NCBI RefSeq assembly: GCF_036013745.1
Contig: NZ_CP107880.1
Span: 248,001-312,000 of the forward strand
Direction of reading: 5' to 3'
DNA length: 64,000 nucleotides
DNA from: Streptomyces sp. NBC_00483
Lineage (GTDB): Bacteria; Actinomycetota; Actinomycetes; Streptomycetales; Streptomycetaceae
Shown here: one piece after another, positions 16,992 to 25,486 of the stretch
Layout of the letters: each line of letters starts with the position of its first letter
How positions within the stretch are numbered: the first letter of the stretch is position 1
The notes under the pieces: generated by a model
Database searches by the model: none
What the model was told of the DNA's origin: nothing
What the model saw: the letters and a program-made list of their open reading frames with translations, nothing else
Position numbers and translations under genes: made by a program

Positions 16992-17001
16992 CGGCGTCAC
17001 A
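16987..17001. repeat. Palindrome spanning two convergent stop codons
   Basis: TGTGACGGCGTCACA is a perfect 7+1+7 palindrome. It contains both the hydrolase stop (16989-16991) and the dedA stop (16997-16999). The genes are only five bases apart, and the palindrome may help terminate transcription. Confidence 0.6.
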
Positions 17002-17602
17002 CCGTCGGCTCGGGGCGGCACGCCCAGGCGTCCGCACGGGCGGCCGCCGCCCGCCGCCTCCGCCGCACCGCGAGCCACTGCGCGCCTCCGGTCAGGGCCG
17101 CGACGGCGCCCGAGATGGCCATCCCGAGCAGCGCGCCGGTGAACGGACCGCCGGCGGCGATCCCGCCCAGCAGGCCCACACCTATCGAGTACGAGGCCCA
17201 GACCGCCTCGGCGACGCCCGAGGCCACAAGGAACCGGCCCAACCGAAAGTCGACGAGCCCGGCCGCCACCGCGCCGACGAACCGCCCGGTGGGCAGGAAC
17301 CGGATGCCGATGATGAACGGGATCCCGTGCCGACGCACCCGCACAGAAGCCCAATCGAGCAGCGCAGCACGTCGCCGCTTGCGTCGAAGTCGCCGCAGCA
17401 CCGGCCCACCGAACCGCCGCGTCGACCGATACACCAGCAGGTCCCCGATGATGGCGGCGCCCGACACCACCAGCAGCACAAGGGCGAGTGGGAGACGACC
17501 GTCGGCCGCCATGGCCCCCGCACTGACGAGCAGCCATGAATTGGGCACCAGCGGCGGCATGACGCACAAAACAAGCAGGCCGTAAATCAAGTAGTCGGGC
17601 AT
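16997..17602 (-). CDS. DedA family membrane protein
   Basis: This 201-residue protein has four to five hydrophobic segments. DedA signatures are PPLVPNSWLLVSAGAMA, corresponding to the re-entrant acidic/Pro loop, and GIRFLPTGRFVGAVAAGL with its conserved Arg. DedA proteins are envelope flippase-like transporters acting on undecaprenyl phosphate or phospholipids. The ATG at 17602 gives the usual family length; a longer frame lacks a good start. An Arg-rich C-terminal tail (RRRRRAAAARAD) is probably cytosolic. Confidence 0.87.
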   Translation of the reverse strand: MPDYLIYGLLVLCVMPPLVPNSWLLVSAGAMAADGRLPLALVLLVVSGAAIIGDLLVYRSTRRFGGPVLRRLRRKRRRAALLDWASVRVRRHGIPFIIGIRFLPTGRFVGAVAAGLVDFRLGRFLVASGVAEAVWASYSIGVGLLGGIAAGGPFTGALLGMAISGAVAALTGGAQWLAVRRRRRAAAARADAWACRPEPTV

Positions 17603-17675
17603 ACCTACAGATAACGGAACAAAAGTTAAGAAAACGAGAGGAGTTGACGTATCTTGGGGAAACCTCTGGGAGCTA

Positions 17676-17690
17676 CCCCTAAGGGGCGCG
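17676..17690. repeat. CCCCTAAGGGGCGCG element
   Basis: CCCC-TAA-GGGG hairpin followed by CGCG, in the roughly 210 bp gap before dedA. From memory it resembles the core of a dispersed intergenic repeat common in Streptomyces genomes. The rest of the copy diverges. An AT-rich stretch with TTGACG lies at 17643-17648. Confidence 0.35.
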
Positions 17691-17812
17691 AAGTGCGGTT
17701 TCACAGCCGACTGGACCGACGCCCAAGAGGCAAGAGGCGACCGGTCAAGTTCACCACGATGCCCGCGCAGGACGCGCCGCGCACTGGGGCGGCCATCCGG
17801 ATCGGGGTGGGG

Positions 17813-18034
17813 TTATCCCCCGGCTGCCTCGTACTCGTGCGCGCGTCCTCCGCGCCACTGGATGATCGGCGAGTCCCCGGACACCAGCCGATCGGCTTCA
17901 TCGAGCCCGGCCCGGCGCAGGAATTCGACCAGGTCGTGGTCGTCACGGGCCAGACCGAAGTCCACACCGCCGACCGTGACCCGCCGCCCTCTGCCCGACG
18001 GCGACGGACGGTGCACGACTATCTCAGTCGCCAT
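17813..18034 (-). CDS. Small conserved actinobacterial protein
   Basis: This 73-residue hydrophilic protein begins MATEIVVHRP and contains GRRVTVGGVDFGLARDDHDL, VEFLRRAGL and a final IIQWRGG..HEYEA segment. I recognise the pattern as a small Streptomyces family but know no function. It follows the next upstream small gene by 48 bp in the same direction, and the two probably form an operon. There is no signal peptide, cysteine or membrane segment. Confidence 0.7.
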   Translation of the reverse strand: MATEIVVHRPSPSGRGRRVTVGGVDFGLARDDHDLVEFLRRAGLDEADRLVSGDSPIIQWRGGRAHEYEAAGG

Positions 18035-18082
18035 ACGCCCACCGATCCGCCACAGCCTTCGCCCCGCCGGTCGGGCGCGGCA

Positions 18083-18277
18083 TCACGCCCGACCCCGCGC
18101 CCGCCGGCGCAGCTCCGCCTTCTGCGCCGGAGTGAGTTTCTCGCCCGCCAGCACCCGGGACAGATACAGCAGACGCCGCCGCAGAGCGGTTCGACCGGGC
18201 CGATCGGCAAGCTGCCGGTAGGTCGCGTCCCACTCCCGCTGTGTCTGCACGAGGTCCTCAGTGATCGTGTTCCGCAT
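18083..18277 (-). CDS. Small helical protein paired with the preceding gene
   Basis: This 64-residue, highly charged helical protein (TEDLVQTQREWDATYRQLAD) has a basic C-terminus (KAELRRRARGRA). I chose the ATG at 18277, where similar small Streptomyces proteins start (MRNTITEDLV). The upstream extension looks out of character. It is the first gene of a probable two-gene unit with the 73-residue protein. The function is unknown. Confidence 0.65.
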   Translation of the reverse strand: MRNTITEDLVQTQREWDATYRQLADRPGRTALRRRLLYLSRVLAGEKLTPAQKAELRRRARGRA

Positions 18278-18365
18278 GAGACAGATTAGATCGCGTGTTC
18301 GATTTTCAGCGCAAGCTGACACGCGAGACGCGCGGTGCGCGTGCGCGGCCGGCCGACCGAGATTT

Positions 18366-18403
18366 ATACGTGCGTCTTAAACAAGCGTCTTGTACGCACG
18401 TAT
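18366..18403. promoter_or_regulatory. Nested palindrome operator upstream of the hydrolase
   Basis: ATACGTGCGT (18366-18375) and ACGCACGTAT (18394-18403) form a perfect 10 bp inverted repeat. Inside is a second dyad, ACAAG-CGT-CTTGT (18381-18393). TTGTAC (18390-18395) and TACGGT (18414-18419), 18 bp apart, could be the hydrolase promoter, so a bound repressor would cover the -35. Confidence 0.6.
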
Positions 18404-18425
18404 AGATCTGCTCTACGGTGACGTC

Positions 18426-19220
18426 ATGAACACCGACATCACCAAGCGCTCCGCGCTCACCGTCGACGGCCGCACCCTTTCCTACGTGGACTTCGGCGGC
18501 CCCGGCCGCCCGCTGCTGGCCCTGCACGGGCACATGTCCGAGGGCCTGTCGTACGCCGGGCTCGCCGCTCATCTCGCCCCGGAGTGGCGGGTCATAGCCC
18601 CCGATCAGCGCGGCCACGGCGAGTCCGACCGGGCGGCCGACTACAGCCGCGAGGGCTACCTCGCCGACCTGAAAGCCCTCATGGATCACCTGGGTCTGGA
18701 CCGGGCTGCCCTCCTCGGCCACTCGCTCGGCGCGATCAACGCCTACCAGTTCGCAGCCCGCCACCCCGAGCGCGTCACCGCGCTGATCAATGTCGAGGGA
18801 TGCGCCGAACTCGGCCTGGACGGCAGCAATCCGCTGGCGTTCGTCCTGAACCTGCCGGAGGGCAGCGCCCCCGACCGGGAGGCGTTCGTCGCGCAACTCG
18901 GCCCGTTCGCGCCGCACTTCGAGTCGGCCGTCCGCGAGCGGCCGGACGGCACCTGGGGCCTGCACTTCCACCCTCAGGACATCTACGACTCCGAGGACCA
19001 GGTGCACGGCGACCACTGGGCCGACTGGACCGGCTCCATCTGCCCGGCGCTGCTGGTGCGTGGCACCAAGGGCGGCGTGGTGCCGGCGGAGCAGGCAGAG
19101 CAGATGGTCGCCCGACGCCCCGGCACCCACCTCGTCGAGCTGGAGACCGACCACTTCGTATACGCCAACGACCCGGCCGGCTTCGCGGCCGCGGTCCGCG
19201 GCTTCCTCGCCGCCGTCTGA
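18426..19220 (+). CDS. Alpha/beta hydrolase
   Basis: This 264-residue alpha/beta hydrolase has the oxyanion region ALHGHMSEG, DQRGHGESD, the nucleophile elbow LGHSLGA (Ser100), and a distal His in ELETDHFVYAND. Probable activities are esterase, haloperoxidase-like or epoxide-hydrolase-like, and the substrate is not evident. The ATG at 18426 fits the family start; an upstream ATG at 18390 falls inside the palindromic operator. It is a single gene controlled by the nested palindrome. Confidence 0.88.
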   Translation: MNTDITKRSALTVDGRTLSYVDFGGPGRPLLALHGHMSEGLSYAGLAAHLAPEWRVIAPDQRGHGESDRAADYSREGYLADLKALMDHLGLDRAALLGHSLGAINAYQFAARHPERVTALINVEGCAELGLDGSNPLAFVLNLPEGSAPDREAFVAQLGPFAPHFESAVRERPDGTWGLHFHPQDIYDSEDQVHGDHWADWTGSICPALLVRGTKGGVVPAEQAEQMVARRPGTHLVELETDHFVYANDPAGFAAAVRGFLAAV

Positions 19221-19267
19221 AGCGCTCAGTCACAGCATGTCGCCCTCTGGGCCTCAGGCTGTGGACC

Positions 19268-19525
19268 TCAGGGCATGCCCGGGAGCGGCCAGGGGTTCGG
19301 GGCGTTGCGTCGGACCGCCGCGCGGATGTGGACCATGGCCAGGATGGCGCTCAAGTGGGTCTTGCCCTCGGTGTGCCGGACGTGGTCCTTGCAGAACCAT
19401 AGAGCGTTCTCGGGATACCCTTCGTGTTCGAGCGGTGGCGCTATCGCGCGGAAGTACACGAGCGTAAAAGTCTCGGAGTCGTCGTCCTTGGCGGTCGCGT
19501 GGCAGATCTCGCAGAACGGGGGCAT
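19268..19525 (-). CDS. Small zinc-ribbon-like protein
   Basis: This 85-residue protein has CEIC near the N-terminus (PPFCEICHATAKDD) and a later WFCKDHV. Together these offer a CxxC...CxxH-type metal site. The rest (YFRAIAPPLEHEGYPENALW, HIRAAVRRNAPNPWP) is not a known domain. I chose the ATG at 19525; a GTG one codon earlier is equivalent. The function is unknown. It is monocistronic, convergent with the hydrolase upstream and divergent from the glutathione peroxidase. Confidence 0.65.
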   Translation of the reverse strand: MPPFCEICHATAKDDDSETFTLVYFRAIAPPLEHEGYPENALWFCKDHVRHTEGKTHLSAILAMVHIRAAVRRNAPNPWPLPGMP

Positions 19526-19628
19526 CACGGCCGGTCAACTCCACTCCGCCGAACGAATCCTGACCGCGATCCTACGTCCGTGGGGCGCGGTCACGGCGTT
19601 GTCACAGCCCCGGCGTAGGCTCCGCAGC

Positions 19629-20126
19629 ATGACCATTTACGACGCAGTACAGATCGACAACCTTCAGGGCGGCGCCGCCGACCTGCCCCAGTACCAGGGC
19701 AAGGCCGTCCTGATCGTCAACGTTGCCTCGAAGTGCGGACTCACGCCGCAGTACACCGCCCTGGAGGAGCTCCAGAAGCAGTACGCGGACCGTGGGTTCA
19801 CGGTTCTCGGCGTGCCCTGCAACCAGTTCATGGGGCAGGAGCCCGGTACCGCCGACGAGATCTCCGAGTTCTGCTCGGCCACGTATGGCGTCACGTTCCC
19901 CATGACCGAGAAGGTCGACGTCAACGGCGAGGAGCGACACGCGCTGTACGCGAACCTCGTCGACACGGCGGACGCGGAGGGGCACACCGGCGACATCCGT
20001 TGGAACTTCGAGAAGTTCCTGGTGGGGCGCTCCGGCGACGTCGTCGCGCGCTTCTCGCCCCAGACGACGCCGGACGCGCCGGAGGTCGTGGCGGCCATCG
20101 AGCGGGAGCTCTCGGCGCAGAGCTGA
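19629..20126 (+). CDS. Glutathione peroxidase family thiol peroxidase
   Basis: This 165-residue GPx-fold peroxidase has peroxidatic Cys36 (NVASKCGLTPQY), Gln70 (CNQFMGQEPG) and Trp125 (WNFEKFLV). Cys82 (EFCSATYGVTFP) is the likely resolving cysteine, which points to a thioredoxin- or mycoredoxin-dependent enzyme rather than a glutathione-dependent one. It reduces hydrogen peroxide and organic hydroperoxides in the cytosol. It is a single gene, and the ATG at 19629 gives the standard length. Confidence 0.92.
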   Translation: MTIYDAVQIDNLQGGAADLPQYQGKAVLIVNVASKCGLTPQYTALEELQKQYADRGFTVLGVPCNQFMGQEPGTADEISEFCSATYGVTFPMTEKVDVNGEERHALYANLVDTADAEGHTGDIRWNFEKFLVGRSGDVVARFSPQTTPDAPEVVAAIERELSAQS

Positions 20127-20216
20127 GGACCGGGGCAGGGGGTGAGTGCTGGGTGCGTCCCTGCGCCCCGCGCCCGCCCCGCTGCGCCTCCACTCCCCCC
20201 GTAGCACCATGGCTAC

Positions 20217-21773
20217 ATGCTGTTCGCCCGGCTCGCTCAGGTGTCCCAGGACGTCGCCGCCGCCTCCGCGCGGTCGCGGAAGATCGCGTTGCTCGCCGAG
20301 TTGTTCCGGGATGCCGATCCGGACGACGTGCCGATCGTCATCCCGTATCTGGCGGGGCGGCTGCCCCAGGGGCGACTCGGGGTCGGGTGGCGGGTGCTGA
20401 GCGAGCGGGTCGAGGCGGCGCCGGAGCCGCGGCTGAGCGTGCAGGACGTCGACGCGCTGATGACCGAGCTCGGGGATGTGTCCGGCGCCGGGTCCCAGGC
20501 CGAGCGGAAGCGTCTCGTCGGGGAGCTGATGGGGGCCGCCACCGAGGGCGAGCAGCGGTTTCTGTTCGGGCTCGTGACCGGTGAGGTGCGGCAGGGCGCC
20601 CTGGACGCCGTCGCGACCGAGGGGCTTGCGCAGGCGACGGGCGCCGCCCCCGCCGACGTACGACGTGCCGTGATGCTGGCGGGTGGGCTGCAGGACGTCG
20701 CGCAGGCGCTCCTCGCGCGCGGCACCGAGACGCTCGACGAGTTCCGGCTCACCGTCGGCCGGCCCGTCCTGCCGATGCTCGCGCACAGCGCGGGTGGCGT
20801 CGGCGAGGCTCTCGACAAGTTGGGCACCTGCGCCGTCGAGGAGAAGCTCGACGGCATCCGCGTGCAGGTTCACCGGGACGGCGATGCCGTGCACATCTAC
20901 ACGCGGACGCTCGACGACATCACCGACCGGCTCCCCGAAGTGACCGACGCCGTACGGGAGTTCGCCGGTGAGCGGTTCATTCTCGACGGGGAGGTCATCG
21001 CGCTCGGTGCGGACGGGCGGCCGCGGGCGTTCCAGGATGTCGCGGGGCGGGTCGGGTCGCGGGTCGACGTCGCGCGGGCCGCGGAGGCACTGCCGGTCTC
21101 CCCCGTGTTCTTCGATGTGCTGTACGTCGACGGGCGGGATCTGCTGGATCTGCCGTTCGCCGGGCGGCACGAACAGCTGGCACGGCTCGTGCCGGAGCCG
21201 ATGCGGGTACGGCGCGTCGTGGTCGAAGAGGGAGAGGGCGCGGACAACGCCGTACAGCGGGGCATCGCCGAGGCGTTCTTCGCCGACACCCTCGCGCGTG
21301 GCCATGAAGGTGTCGTGCTCAAGGGGCTCGAGGCCCCGTACAGCGCGGGCCGCCGCGGCGCGTCCTGGGTGAAGGTCAAGCCCGTGCACACGCTGGACCT
21401 GGTCGTGCTCGCCGCCGAGTGGGGGCACGGGCGGCGCACCGGCAAGCTGTCCAATCTGCACCTGGGCGCGCGCCGCCCCGACGGTACGTACGCGATGCTC
21501 GGCAAGACGTTCAAGGGGCTCACCGACGCATTGCTGACCTGGCAGACGGAGCGGCTGCTCGCGTCGGCCGTCAGTGACGACGGTCATGTCGTGACCGTGC
21601 GGCCCGAGTTGGTCGTCGAGATCGCCTACGACGGGTTGCAGCGTTCGACGCGCTACCCGGCGGGCGTGACGCTCCGCTTCGCGCGCGTGATGCGGTATCG
21701 GGAGGACAAGTCGGCCGGAGAGGCGGACACGGTGGGGGCGGTGCTCGCCGCTCATCCGTCGCTCGACGCCTGA
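20217..21773 (+). CDS. ligB: ATP-dependent DNA ligase (LigB-like)
   Basis: This 518-residue ATP-dependent DNA ligase has an N-terminal DNA-binding domain (about 1-180). Motif I is EEKLDGIRVQ, with Lys210 the adenylated lysine. LDGEVIALG is motif III, GHEGVVLKGLEAPY is motif IV, and SWVKVKPVHTLDLVV is motif V, followed by an OB-fold domain. It is not the essential NAD-dependent LigA. LigB-type enzymes in actinobacteria are accessory repair ligases. It is a single gene, and no Ku, LigD or primase is nearby. Confidence 0.92.
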   Translation: MLFARLAQVSQDVAAASARSRKIALLAELFRDADPDDVPIVIPYLAGRLPQGRLGVGWRVLSERVEAAPEPRLSVQDVDALMTELGDVSGAGSQAERKRLVGELMGAATEGEQRFLFGLVTGEVRQGALDAVATEGLAQATGAAPADVRRAVMLAGGLQDVAQALLARGTETLDEFRLTVGRPVLPMLAHSAGGVGEALDKLGTCAVEEKLDGIRVQVHRDGDAVHIYTRTLDDITDRLPEVTDAVREFAGERFILDGEVIALGADGRPRAFQDVAGRVGSRVDVARAAEALPVSPVFFDVLYVDGRDLLDLPFAGRHEQLARLVPEPMRVRRVVVEEGEGADNAVQRGIAEAFFADTLARGHEGVVLKGLEAPYSAGRRGASWVKVKPVHTLDLVVLAAEWGHGRRTGKLSNLHLGARRPDGTYAMLGKTFKGLTDALLTWQTERLLASAVSDDGHVVTVRPELVVEIAYDGLQRSTRYPAGVTLRFARVMRYREDKSAGEADTVGAVLAAHPSLDA

Positions 21774-21841
21774 GCGTGTCGACAGACGACCGCTTCGAGG
21801 TACGGCCTCATATGGCCTTTTCCATGCCTGACCGTTTTTTT

Positions 21842-21863
21842 GCCAAAGCTTGGCGCGTATAGG
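21842..21863 (+). promoter_or_regulatory. Candidate promoter/operator of the KhtTU-like operon
   Basis: GCCAA-AGC-TTGGC dyad (21842-21854) precedes TATAGG (21858-21863), a good -10. A T-tract (GTTTTTTT) lies about 17 bp upstream of the -10 in place of a consensus -35. The start codon is 80 bp downstream. Confidence 0.4.
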
Positions 21864-21943
21864 GTGACGGACATCCATCTAAAGTTGCATCTGCCACCTA
21901 TTGGCCGCCGGGACAGCGGCCACGCACGGACAAGGGGAGAGAC

Positions 21944-22429
21944 GTGCCCGCTTCACGCCTGAGCAGGACACCATTGCCGGGGATCGGCTACCGCTATGAC
22001 CTCACGACCCGCGAGCAGCGTCAGCTCTCGGTAGTCGCCCATCGGGACGGGGGGCGCACCCTCAGCGCGTACCGGGCGGACGACCCGGACGCCTGCGACC
22101 TGTCGCTGAAGCTGACGTCGGGGGAAGCGGCGTATCTCATCGACGCGTTGACGCCTTCGCACCACAGCCCGAACCTGTTGCACACCACCGACCTGGGTCT
22201 TGTCGCCGAACGCATCGAGGTGCCCGGCACCTCGATCTGGAACGGGCGGCTGCTGGGCGAGACGAAGATGCGCACCGATACCGGCGCGTCGATCGTGGCC
22301 GTACTGCGCCGCGCCGACGCGATTCCGTCGCCGACGCCGGACTTCCGGCTCGCGGGCGGCGACACGGTCATCGTCATCGGTACCCGCGAGGGCGTCGACG
22401 CGGCGGCCGCGATTCTGGGGCGGGAGTGA
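21944..22429 (+). CDS. Regulatory subunit of cation:proton antiporter (TrkA-C/KhtT-like)
   Basis: This 161-residue cytosolic protein has an N-terminal domain of about 75 residues (GIGYRYDLTTREQRQLSVV) and a C-terminal TrkA-C (RCK_C) domain, including ERIEVPGTSIWNGRLLGETKMR, SIVAVLRRADAIPSPTPDF and GDTVIVIGTREGV. RCK_C domains bind nucleotides such as c-di-AMP or K+/H+-responsive ligands and gate the transporter. The start GTG follows AAGGGGAGAGAC. The antiporter starts four bases after its stop, so the two are translated as a unit. Confidence 0.88.
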   Translation: MPASRLSRTPLPGIGYRYDLTTREQRQLSVVAHRDGGRTLSAYRADDPDACDLSLKLTSGEAAYLIDALTPSHHSPNLLHTTDLGLVAERIEVPGTSIWNGRLLGETKMRTDTGASIVAVLRRADAIPSPTPDFRLAGGDTVIVIGTREGVDAAAAILGRE

Positions 22430-22433
22430 CCGT

Positions 22434-23777
22434 ATGCACAGTGCTCTCTTTCTGATCGAATTCGGTGCCATCACGCTGGCGCTCGGGCTGCTCGGGCGGC
22501 TCGCGGGACGCCTGCGGTTCTCACCGATCCCGCTGTATCTGCTGGCAGGGCTCGCGTTCGGCGAGGGCGGTCTGCTGCCGCTCGGCGCCAGCGAGGAATT
22601 CGTGGCCATCGGCTCCGAAATAGGCGTGATCCTGCTGCTGTTGATGCTGGGCCTCGAGTACACGGCCAGCGATCTCGTCACCAATCTCAAGACGCAATAT
22701 CCGGCCGGCCTAGTCGACATGACGTTCAACGCGCTGCCCGGTGCCGCCGCCGCGCTGCTCATGGGGTGGGGCCCGGTGGCCGCCGTGGTGCTCGCCGGTG
22801 TCACCTGGATCTCGTCCTCGGGCGTGATCGCCAAGGTGCTCGGGGACCTGGGCCGACTCGGCAACCGCGAGACGCCGGTGATCCTCAGCATCCTGGTGCT
22901 CGAGGACCTGGCGATGGCCGTGTATCTGCCCATCATCACGGCGCTGCTCGCCGGGGTCGGCTGGGCGGCCGGCGGGCTCACGCTCGCCATCGCGCTCGGC
23001 GCCGCGGGTCTGGTGCTGTTCATCGCCGTGCGGTTCGGGCGGCACATCTCGAAGTTCGTGTCGAGCGACGACCCGGAGAAGCTGCTCCTCGTGGTGCTCG
23101 GCCTGACCATCCTGGTCGCCGGCCTCGCGCAGCAGCTCCAGGTGTCTGCGGCCGTGGGCGCGTTCCTCGTGGGCATCGCGCTGTCCGGTGAGGTCGCCGA
23201 GAACACGCACACGCTGCTGTCCCCGCTGCGGGACCTGTTCGCGGCCGTGTTCTTCGTCTTCTTCGGTCTGCACACCGACCCGGCGAGCATTCCGCCGGTG
23301 CTGCTGCCCGCGCTGCTGCTCGCCGTGGTCACGGCCTGCACGAAGATCGCTACGGGGTACTGGGCGGCGCGCCGCGCCGGGATCTCCGTCAAGGGACGCT
23401 GGCGGGCCGGTGGCGCGCTGGTGGCGCGCGGCGAGTTCTCCATCGTGATCGCGGGCCTCGCCGTGACGTCCGGCATCGAGCCGCGGCTCGGCCCGCTGGC
23501 CACCGCGTACGTGCTGATCCTGGTGATCGTGGGCCCGCTGACCGCGCGGTTCGTCCAGCCCCTCGCACAGCGGCTGTTCCCGCAGCGCCCGGCGGTGCCC
23601 GTGGGCGTGGTTCCCGAGCCGCGTGCGGCCGAGCAGGGCGCGGAGGCCGCACAGGTCGCGGAGGTCGCCCAGGCCGGACAGGTCGCGCAGGCCGCGCCGG
23701 TCGCGCAGGCGGACGAGAAGAAGCCGGACGAGAAGCCCGACGACCGACCGGCCGCCGTGGACGAGCACAGCCGCTGA
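22434..23777 (+). CDS. Monovalent cation:proton antiporter, CPA2 family (KhtU-like)
   Basis: This 447-residue membrane protein has about 12 segments and belongs to the CPA2 Na+/H+ exchanger superfamily. Typical stretches are GVILLLLMLGLEY, SSSGVIAKVL, ILVLEDLAMAVYLP (the conserved acidic transport site) and AAVGAFLVGIALS. It probably effluxes K+ or Na+ in exchange for protons under control of the upstream RCK_C subunit. The last about 60 residues are a hydrophilic tail with VAQ repeats and a charged KKPDEKPDDRP end that is not part of the transport fold. A strong terminator follows. Confidence 0.9.
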   Translation: MHSALFLIEFGAITLALGLLGRLAGRLRFSPIPLYLLAGLAFGEGGLLPLGASEEFVAIGSEIGVILLLLMLGLEYTASDLVTNLKTQYPAGLVDMTFNALPGAAAALLMGWGPVAAVVLAGVTWISSSGVIAKVLGDLGRLGNRETPVILSILVLEDLAMAVYLPIITALLAGVGWAAGGLTLAIALGAAGLVLFIAVRFGRHISKFVSSDDPEKLLLVVLGLTILVAGLAQQLQVSAAVGAFLVGIALSGEVAENTHTLLSPLRDLFAAVFFVFFGLHTDPASIPPVLLPALLLAVVTACTKIATGYWAARRAGISVKGRWRAGGALVARGEFSIVIAGLAVTSGIEPRLGPLATAYVLILVIVGPLTARFVQPLAQRLFPQRPAVPVGVVPEPRAAEQGAEAAQVAEVAQAGQVAQAAPVAQADEKKPDEKPDDRPAAVDEHSR

Positions 23778-23825
23778 CGATCCACCGCAGAGCCTCGGCG
23801 CACGCCGCCGAACCCGGCACCCGAC

Positions 23826-23857
23826 GGGGCCGTTCTCCAGGCATGGAGAACGGCCCC
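23826..23857 (+). terminator. Rho-independent-like hairpin after the antiporter operon
   Basis: GGGGCCGTTCTCC (23826-23838) pairs perfectly with its complement (23845-23857), a 13 bp stem with a 6-nt loop. It is followed by a pyrimidine-rich GTTCTCTCTCC tail. Confidence 0.85.
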
Positions 23858-23943
23858 GTTCTCTCTCCAGTCGCCCGCCATGACCAGGGCGCTTAGCGTG
23901 GTGGGCGAAGTCGATCGGGGGGTCTGGTGGTTTGGAGGCCACG

Positions 23944-25476
23944 ATGGATCGCTCGCCCGACACCTCCCCTGCAGGCGCCGAACCCGGCATAGAGAGCTCC
24001 CCTCCCGGCGGCGGCTCCGTGCCGTACGCGGGCGGGGGCAAGCACGAGCACCGCTGGCTGATCCTCGCCGTGATCGGCCTGGCCCAGCTGATGGTCGTCC
24101 TCGACGCCACCATCGTGAACATCGCGCTGCCGTCGGCCCAGAAGGACCTCGGGTTCTCCGACGGCAACCGGCAGTGGATCGTCACCGCCTACTCCCTGGC
24201 GTTCGGCAGCCTGCTGCTGCTCGGCGGGCGGATCGCCGACCTCGTCGGCCGCAAGGCCGTCTTCCTCACGGGCCTGGTCGGCTTCGCGGTGGCCTCCGCG
24301 CTGGGTGGTGCGGCGAGCAGCTTCGAGATGCTGGTCGCGGCGCGCGCCCTGCAGGGCGCGTTCGGCGCGCTGCTCGCGCCGGCCGCGCTCTCCCTGCTGA
24401 CGACGACGTTCACCGACCCCAAGGAGCGGGCCAAGGCTTTCGGCATCTACGGCGCCATCGCCGGTGCGGGCGGCGCGGTCGGGCTGCTGCTCGGCGGTGT
24501 GCTGACCGAGTACCTGGACTGGCGCTGGTGCCTGTTCGTGAACCTGGCCTTCGCCGCCTTCGCGTTCCTGGGCGGCCTGCGCCTGCTGCACGGCGGGCGC
24601 CCGGCGGACCGGCCGAAGCTGGACGTGCCCGGCACGATCCTGGTGTCGGCGGGCCTGTTCTGCATCGTGTACGGGTTCTCCAACGCCGAGACACACGATT
24701 GGAGCGAGTTCGCGACCTGGGGCTTCCTGGTGATCGGCGTGATCCTGCTCGCCGCGTTCGCCTGGTTCGAGACGCGGGCCGCGCATCCGTTGCTGCCGCT
24801 GCGCGTGCCCCTCGACCGGGACCGCGGCGCGTCGTACCTGGCGATGTTCATCGCCGGTGCGGGCATGTTCGGCGTGTTCCTCTTCCTGACGTACTACCTG
24901 CAGCAGATCCTGGAGTTCTCGCCGGTGTCGACCGGTGTGGCGTTCCTGCCGATGGTCGCCTGCATGATCTTCTCGTCGATCGTCACGCAGAACGTGCTCG
25001 CGCCGAAGTTCGGGCCGAAGCCGATCGTCCCGCTGGGCATGGCCCTGTCCGTCATAGCGATGATCTGGCTGACCTTCCTCGACCTCGGCAGTAGTTACGC
25101 CGCCCATGTGCTGCCACCCACGCTGGTGATGGGCCTCGGCATGGGCATGATCTTCGCCACGGCCATGAACCTCGCCACGTCCGGTATCGCGGCGCACGAC
25201 GCGGGCGTGGCCTCCGCGATGGTCAACACCAGTCAGCAGGTGGGCGGTTCGATCGGCACGGCGCTGCTGAACACGCTGGCCACGACCGCGGCGACCAGCT
25301 ACCTCGTCGGCAAGCGGCCCACGCCGCTGGTGCGGGCGCAGGCCGCGATCGAGAGCTATTCGACCGCCTACTGGTGGTCGGCCGCGTTCTTCGGCGTCGG
25401 CTTCGTCGTGACGCTGCTGCTGTACCGGCCGGGGGCGCCGAAGGTGATGTCCGGCGAGGGGGCCGCGCACATGTGA
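23944..25476 (+). CDS. MFS multidrug exporter, DHA2 (EmrB/QacA) family
   Basis: This 510-residue protein has about 14 transmembrane segments. Signatures are VVLDATIVNIALPS at segment 1, motif A GGRIADLVGRKAVFL, and motif C-like GAGGAVGLLLGGVLT. A roughly 40-residue hydrophilic N-terminal extension rich in Pro/Gly precedes the first helix. I chose the ATG at 23944, preceded by GGAGG at a short spacing, over a TTG four codons upstream. It is a single gene with no local TetR or MarR partner. It probably exports a drug or secondary metabolite. Confidence 0.9.
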   Translation: MDRSPDTSPAGAEPGIESSPPGGGSVPYAGGGKHEHRWLILAVIGLAQLMVVLDATIVNIALPSAQKDLGFSDGNRQWIVTAYSLAFGSLLLLGGRIADLVGRKAVFLTGLVGFAVASALGGAASSFEMLVAARALQGAFGALLAPAALSLLTTTFTDPKERAKAFGIYGAIAGAGGAVGLLLGGVLTEYLDWRWCLFVNLAFAAFAFLGGLRLLHGGRPADRPKLDVPGTILVSAGLFCIVYGFSNAETHDWSEFATWGFLVIGVILLAAFAWFETRAAHPLLPLRVPLDRDRGASYLAMFIAGAGMFGVFLFLTYYLQQILEFSPVSTGVAFLPMVACMIFSSIVTQNVLAPKFGPKPIVPLGMALSVIAMIWLTFLDLGSSYAAHVLPPTLVMGLGMGMIFATAMNLATSGIAAHDAGVASAMVNTSQQVGGSIGTALLNTLATTAATSYLVGKRPTPLVRAQAAIESYSTAYWWSAAFFGVGFVVTLLLYRPGAPKVMSGEGAAHM

Positions 25477-25486
25477 GCCGGTACGC

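Noticed and set aside
17654..18289. A 211-codon plus-strand open frame opposite the two small genes
   Set aside because: The minus-strand small proteins have better composition, starts and a recognisable family. The plus-strand product is Arg/Pro-rich shadow sequence.
19602..21878. A 758-codon minus-strand open frame over the peroxidase and ligase genes
   Set aside because: It is antisense to two clear enzymes and lacks a start signal or any domain.
21774..21943. A c-di-AMP (ydaO) riboswitch before the KhtTU-like operon
   Set aside because: The leader is only about 80 nt after the -10, too short, and I see none of the conserved ydaO core.
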